Positions 12,201-15,373 of a stretch of 15,373 nt of DNA are shown one piece after another (within the stretch, counting starts at the first letter, position 1; each line of letters opens with the position of its first letter). The notes beneath the pieces were generated by a model, which saw nothing but the letters and a program-made list of their open reading frames with translations, was not told the origin of the DNA and did no database searches. Position numbers and translations under genes: made by a program. Where the stretch lies: contig JADFLZ010000014.1 in assembly GCA_022564135.1 (NCBI GenBank), positions 1 through 15,373 on the forward strand. The letters run 5' to 3'. The DNA comes from Candidatus Zixiibacteriota bacterium. Lineage in GTDB: Bacteria; Zixibacteria; MSB-5A5; GN15; FEB-12.

Positions 12201-15200
12201 CGGTACCATCCCCGTTATTTACAAACAGAGCTCCTGTTGGAAGAGTGGAGGTACTCAAACCTGGTATTGTGCTATCCGGGTCAACTGCTGAAACACTAAA
12301 ACTTAATAAGGCGCCCTCGGTAAGAGATTTATCTCCGATGGCAGCCAATGTCGGGGGCTGGTTGCCGGACTCAAGGACGTTAATATTGATAATTTCAGAA
12401 TCGGTTGAGATACCATCTGTTGCATAAAACGTAATATTATAAGAACCGGACTGAGTAAAATCAGGAGTCCAGTCAAAAATCGCGCTGCCATCGCCATTGT
12501 CGATATAAGTAGCGCCTGAAGGTAGCGCTGAAGTTGTCATTAGGGCGAAAGTAGAGTCAGGATCTGTAGCGCTAACTGTAAAGCTTAAATTAATGCCTTC
12601 GCTTACTGATTGATTGCCAATCGGGTTAAGCGTGACCGGCTGGTTACCCGCCTCAATAATAGTAATTACAACAATTTCAGAATCAATCGCAGTGCTGTCG
12701 TCAGTTGCATAAAATGTAATATTGTAAACACCAGACTGGTTATATAACGGCGTCCAGTCAAATGAAGCAGTTCCATTACCGTTATCTGTAAATATTGCTG
12801 CATTAGGCAAACTTGATGTTGTCAGAACCGGAGTGCTCTCTATATCCGTTGCAGAGATATTAAAATTAAGCAGGATGTTTTCTGTAGTTGACTTCGCACC
12901 GATTGCTGCTAAAATCGGAAGCTGGTTGCCGGCGTCATTGACAGTGATAGTTACTACTTCAGAATCTATGGCTGTACTATCATCAGTCGCGTAAAAAGTC
13001 ACATTATATGTGCCGGACTGCAGGAATGTGGGAGTCCAGTCAAATGAACCGGAGCCATCACCATTATCTGTAAACGCTGCTCCTGGCGGAAGTGCGGAAG
13101 TTGTCAGCGAGACAGTACCTTCTATATCTGTTGCGGATACTCCGAATGATAGCAGCACATTTTCAGTAGCTGATTGGGCACCAATCGCAGCCAGAGTCGG
13201 GGCCTGGTTGCCGGCCTCGTTTACAGTTATTGAAACTATTTCGGAGTCAATCGCTGTGCTGTCATCGGCAGCATAAAAAGTTACACTATAGCTCCCTGAC
13301 TGCAGGAATGTCGGGGTCCAGTCAAAGGTTCCGGTGCCATTGCCGTTATCTATGAAGACTGCACCAGTTGGCAGGGTCGATGTCGTCAGAACAGGAGTAC
13401 TTTCTATATCACTGGCCGATATACCGATTGAGAGCAGCACATTTTCTGTGGTAGACTGGCCCCCGATTGATGCAAGTATAGGCAGTTGGTTGCCGCCATC
13501 GCTGACTGTTATGGTGACTACTTCGGAATCAACTGAAGCAGAGTCGTCTGTGGCATAAAAAGTGACGTTATATGATCCTGACTGCAAGAATGTCGGGGTC
13601 CAGTCAAAGCTGCCAGTACCATCTCCGTTTACTGTAAAGGAAGCTCCCGCAGGCAGAGCGGATGTGCTCAAGACCGGTGTACTCTCTATGTCTGTCGCAG
13701 AAACACCGAATGAGAGTGTTATATTTTCAATAGTTGAACGAGCGCCTATTGCAGCAAGAATCGGTAACTGGTTGCCACCATCGATAACTGTAATAATCAC
13801 TATTTCTGAGTCAACAGACAAGGAGTCATCGGTAGCATAAAATGTTACGTTGTAAGAGCCGGATTGTAAGAAGTCTGGCGTCCAGTCAAATGAGCCAGTA
13901 CCGTTGCCATTGTCAGTAAATATTGCACCAGTAGGTAGTACTGATGTTGTCAGAGTAGGCGTACTTTCAATATCAGTAGCTGAAACTCCAAATGAAAGCA
14001 GTACATTTTCGGTAGTTGACTGTGAGCCAATTAAAGCAAGAACAGGCAGCTGGTTACCAGCATCGTTGACTGTAATAGTGACTATCTCAGAATCTACTGC
14101 TGTGCTGTCATCAGTCGCGTAGAACGTTACATTATATGTGCCGGACTGGAAGAAATCGGGGGTCCAGTCAAATGAGCCGGTACCGTTACCATTGTCTGCA
14201 AAGACTGCTCCGCTCGGAAGCGTTGATGTCGTCAGAGTCGGAAGTGCTCCTTCGGCGTCAGTCGCTGATACACCAAGACTCAGGTTAACATTTTCTGTGG
14301 TCGATTGCGCACCTATCGCAGCAAGAACTGGTAATTGGTTGCCGGCTTCAATGATTGTGATCGTGACAATTTCTGAATCTACTGCTATACTATCATCGGT
14401 GGCATAAAAGGTTACGCTGTAAGCGCCAGATTGCAAGAAGTCGGGTGTCCAGTCAAACGTACCCGTACCGTTGCCGTTATCTGTAAAGACCGCCCCAGTA
14501 GGTAGCGTTGATGTCGTCAGAACTGGAGTACTTTCTATATCAGTCGCCGAAACTCCAAACGAAAGAAGAACATTTTCTGTGGTAGACTGAGCGCCAATTG
14601 CAGAAAGTACCGGAAGCTGGTTGCCGGCATCGATGACTGTAATAGTGACTAATTCTGAATCTACCGATGAACTGTCATCAGTTGCATAAAATGTTACGTT
14701 GTAAGAGCCGGATTGTAAGAAGTCTGGCGTCCAGTCGAATAATCCGGTACCGTTGCCGTTGTCCGTAAAGACTGCACCAGTCGGAAGTGCCGATGTCGTC
14801 AGAACTGGCGTACTCTCTATATCGGTAGCCGATACTCCGAAAGTTAGTAATATGTTCTCTGTTGTAGACTGGGCACCAATTACAGCCAAAACAGGCAGCT
14901 GGTTGCCGGCATCGTTAACTGTAATCGTGACAACTTCTGAATCAACTGCTGTACTGTCGTCGGTAGCATAGAAAGTTATATTATAGCTGCCTGATTGAAG
15001 GAATGTCGGCGTCCAGTCAAAACTTCCTGTTCCATTACCGTTATCTATAAAGACTGCACCAGTCGGCAGAGTCGAAGTTGTTAAAGTCGGAATACTTTCA
15101 ATATCTGAAGCTGAAACCCCAAACGAAAGCAGAACATTTTCAGTAGTTGACTGGGCGCCAATCGCAGCCAGAAGCGGCAGCTGGTTACCGGCATCGTTGA

Positions 15201-15372
15201 CTGTGATTGTTACTATTTCAGAATCAATCGCGGAACTATCGTCAGTCGCGTAAAAAGTCACATTATATGTGCCGGACTGTAAGAAATCCGGTGTCCAGTC
15301 AAATGATCCGGTACCGTTACCGTTATCTGTAAAACTTGCGCCCGCTGGAAGAGTCGAAGTCGTCAGAACAGG
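1..15372 (-). CDS. Giant tandem Ig-like/cadherin-like repeat surface protein, internal fragment (both ends outside the window)
   Basis: Reading complementary triplets from 15372 to 1 gives 5,124 sense codons with no stop. The frame is held at all 55 conserved Trp-Thr-Pro sites, with Trp codons from 15295-15297 down to 49-51. The product is an array of about 94-residue domains, each with G-N-Q-x-P at its start, S-A-T-D near residue 28, L-P-x-G-A near 40, D-N-G-D-G near 48, F-D-W-T-P at 56-60, Q-S-G-x-Y at 64-68 and D-S-E at 82-84. This resembles the He_PIG putative Ig domain family and bacterial cadherin-like repeats. Composition suits an extracellular filament: rich in Thr, Ser, Asp, Gly and Val, poor in Lys and Arg, only four Met, no Cys or His found, one Trp per unit. 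There is no signal peptide, membrane segment, enzymatic domain or sorting signal because both termini lie outside. A role as adhesin, stalk or surface-layer component is inference. The fold family is fairly sure; the function is not. Confidence 0.94.
2077..2181 (-). repeat. Recently duplicated segment, copy 1 (pairs with 2359-2463)
   Basis: This segment matches 2359-2463, exactly one unit away, at 95 of 105 positions by hand alignment, including an uninterrupted run of 30 bases across the L-S-T-x-L-P coding part. Adjacent units elsewhere differ at many wobble positions, so this pair points to a recent unit duplication or gene conversion. It covers roughly residues 7 to 41 of the domain. Confidence 0.85.
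2359..2463 (-). repeat. Recently duplicated segment, copy 2 (pairs with 2077-2181)
   Basis: This is the upstream (protein N-terminal side) copy of the pair. The ten differences cluster in the part coding for the residues before D-S-D-A-D-S (around 2404-2415), suggesting conversion tracts flanking a preserved older stretch. Confidence 0.82.
5302..5586 (-). repeat. 285-bp subtype B unit with an inserted Asp in the late loop
   Basis: Codons at 5353-5358 give D-D in T-D-D-S-L-A-V-D-S, against T-D-G in most B units. The middle loop reads D-V-D-G-P-S-P. It is an isolated case of the A-type late loop, far from the subtype A block. Confidence 0.85.
9817..11517 (-). repeat. Six-unit stretch enriched in the inserted-Asp late loop
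   Basis: The units at 9817-10101, 10384-10668 and 11233-11517 are 285 bp with D-D late loops (D-D-S-S-A-V-D, D-D-S-A-A-V-D, D-D-S-S-A-G-D). The unit with Trp at 10207 has A-D-D-G-L-A-A-D by substitution. Two ordinary units, with Trp at 10774 and 11056, lie within the stretch. All keep the B-type start and B-type middle-loop length, so they are B units with an A-like late loop. Confidence 0.82.
12364..12645 (-). repeat. First subtype B unit, at the A/B junction
   Basis: The unit starts N-Q-P-V-T-L-N-P-I-G-N-Q-S, different from the usual N-Q-x-P-V-L-A-A-I-G-A-x-S. It carries D-P-D-S-T-F-A-L in the middle loop, an internal Met (codon 12538-12540) and the B-type late loop T-D-G-I-S-T-D-S-E. Divergence on both sides of the junction suggests an old boundary rather than a recent fusion. 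Confidence 0.8.
12646..12927 (-). repeat. Last subtype A unit, at the A/B junction
   Basis: The unit starts N-Q-L-P-I-L and has the A-type D-I-E-S-T-P and D-D-S-T-A-I-D-S-E loops. Its core is unusual: L-P-N-A-A instead of L-P-x-G-A, T-A-S-F before D-W-T-P, and L-Y-N-Q-S-G-V-Y instead of D-F-L-Q-S-G-x-Y. It ends I-I-E-A-G and is followed by the first subtype B unit. Confidence 0.82.
13835..13887 (-). repeat. 53-bp perfect repeat, copy 1 (pairs with 14684-14736)
   Basis: These 53 bases, coding for the D-W-T-P-D-F-L-Q-S-G-S-Y-N-V-T-F-Y-A core, are identical to 14684-14736. The distance is 849 bp, which is three units (282+285+282). Units in between are less alike here, so this suggests copying in blocks of three units or a conversion tract. 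Confidence 0.85.
14056..14340 (-). repeat. Divergent 95-residue unit inside the subtype A block
   Basis: This unit has D-A-E-G-A-L-P-T-L in the middle loop, one residue longer than its subtype A neighbours, yet keeps the D-D-S-T-A-V-D-S-E late loop. It also reads S-L-G-V-S instead of S-F-G-V-S and F-F-Q-S-G instead of F-L-Q-S-G. It is the only complete subtype A unit longer than 94 residues and looks intermediate between A and B in the middle loop. Confidence 0.82.
14684..14736 (-). repeat. 53-bp perfect repeat, copy 2 (pairs with 13835-13887)
   Basis: Partner of the perfect match three units away. Identity stops immediately outside, with gaa/aaa at one end and tgc/agc at the other, so the tract is short. 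Confidence 0.85.
15187..15372 (-). repeat. Partial repeat unit at the N-terminal edge (62 codons)
   Basis: This subtype A unit is cut by the window edge. It enters at P-V-L-T, followed by the L-P-A-G-A turn, D-N-G-N-G-T-G loop, D-W-T-P-D-F-L-Q-S-G-T-Y strand and D-D-S-S-A-I-D-S-E loop. The array must continue to the right, so the start codon and any signal peptide are beyond 15373. Confidence 0.9.
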
Positions 15373-15373
15373 G

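Larger units (their letters stand above)
1..12645 (-). repeat. Subtype B domain block (C-terminal zone): 44 complete units plus a partial one
   Basis: From the unit starting N-Q-P-V-T-L at 12645 to the left edge, the middle loop is S-A-T-D-P-D-G-T-x-P or a close variant. The late loop is the short T-D-G-x-x-x-D-S-E, followed by x-V-T-I-T-V-N-E-A-G and the next N-Q. Four units carry an extra Asp in the late loop as in subtype A: 5302-5586, 9817-10101, 10384-10668 and 11233-11517. The unit with Trp at 10207 has A-D-D-G by substitution rather than insertion. Residue 73, after T-F, varies among Tyr, Ile and Arg; Arg codons there are at 568, 3388, 3952, 6775 and 8749. Confidence 0.88.
12646..15372 (-). 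repeat. Subtype A domain block (N-terminal zone): nine complete units plus a partial one
   Basis: The complete units here (Trp codons at 15013, 14731, 14449, 14164, 13882, 13600, 13318, 13036 and 12754) share traits rare or absent further left. The middle loop reads D-I-E-S-T-P, one residue shorter than D-P-D-G-T-x-P. The late loop reads T-D-D-S-x-x-x-D-S-E, one residue longer. The helix-like turn before Q-S-G is usually F-L rather than F-T, the domain start is usually N-Q-L-P, and T-E-N-x-L-L-S-F replaces T-E-G-x-N-L. The two loop changes cancel, keeping 94 residues. The unit at 14056-14340 is an exception with D-A-E-G-A-L-P and 95 residues. Conservation between units is higher than in the rest of the array. 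Confidence 0.88.
1..15373 (-). repeat. Coding tandem repeat array, period 282 bp, about 54.5 units
   Basis: The array fills the window. Measured from one Asn-Gln domain start to the next (225 to 15186), there are 53 complete units: 48 of 282 bp and five of 285 bp. The 285-bp units are 5302-5586, 9817-10101, 10384-10668, 11233-11517 and 14056-14340. Every length change is one whole codon. Most units differ widely at synonymous positions while the protein motifs stay fixed. This is therefore an old array under selection for fold and length, with only local signs of recent copying. Confidence 0.95.

Noticed and set aside
576..12497. Short minus-strand ORFs such as 576-851, 5193-5447, 6219-6563, 7296-7532 and 12303-12497.
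   Set aside because: They lie in other frames than the continuous repeat frame, do not encode the conserved motifs, and start at chance ATGs.
12538..12540. The in-frame Met codons, such as this one, as the real start of the protein.
   Set aside because: It lies in the middle of a domain, with intact units both before and after it in the same frame, so it is internal.
12364..12927. A gene boundary or frameshift fusion at the change of subtype.
   Set aside because: The frame runs through without a stop, the domain period is kept, and no ribosome binding site or intergenic gap is present.
23..14971. Many plus-strand ORFs with the recurring pattern P-L-S-V-K-x-A-P-x-G and W-L-P-A-S-L-T-V, looking like a family of small genes.
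   Set aside because: They are antisense images of the minus-strand repeats, spaced at the same 282-bp period, without ribosome binding sites or known domains. The minus-strand frame is open throughout and codes for recognisable domains.
1..15373. A regularly spaced repeat as a CRISPR array.
   Set aside because: The period is 282 bp, there are no short identical repeats with unique spacers, and the whole period is coding and conserved as protein.
1..15373. Assembly artefact in which one unit was copied many times.
   Set aside because: Units differ from each other throughout, mostly at synonymous positions, which a computational duplication would not create.

Overview
The whole window is the inside of one giant, tandemly repeated protein gene on the minus strand. 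I read the frame whose codons, in plus-strand coordinates, begin at 1, 4, 7 and so on. It has no stop codon from 15372 down to 1: 5,124 codons with neither the start nor the stop of the gene in view. The protein therefore runs right to left, with the N-terminal side at 15372 and the C-terminal side at 1. The visible part alone would exceed roughly 500 kDa. I see no other gene, RNA gene, mobile element, promoter or terminator.

The protein is an array of about 54.5 copies of a 94-residue beta-sandwich-type domain. Each unit starts with G-N-Q-x-P, carries S-A-T-D-P-D-G near residue 28, L-P-x-G-A near 40, D-N-G-D-G-T-G near 48, an invariant F-D-W-T-P at 56-60, Q-S-G-x-Y at 64-68 and D-S-E-x-V-x-I-x-V at 82-90. 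These features match my memory of the putative Ig domain family (He_PIG, PF05345) and related bacterial cadherin-like/Big repeats. There are 53 complete units (48 of 94 codons, five of 95), with a 62-codon partial unit at the N-terminal edge and a 75-codon partial unit at the C-terminal edge.

There are two zones. From 15372 to 12646 (nine complete units plus the partial one) the units are subtype A, with T-D-I-E-S-T-P in the middle loop and T-D-D-S-T-A-x-D-S-E in the late loop. From 12645 to 1 (44 complete units plus the partial one) they are subtype B, with T-D-P-D-G-T-x-P and T-D-G-x-x-x-D-S-E. The shorter middle loop and the longer late loop of subtype A cancel, so the period stays at 94. 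GC content of aligned segments falls from about 57% near the left edge to about 45% near the right edge (hand counts).

The gene looks bacterial: long, intron-free, acidic, without Cys or His, and built like secreted or cell-surface adhesin or stalk proteins. Arrays of this style are common in poorly cultured environmental bacteria. Candidate phyla such as Zixibacteria come to mind, but that is only an impression. With no flanking genes or protein termini visible, the secretion route, the anchoring and any binding activity cannot be read from this window.
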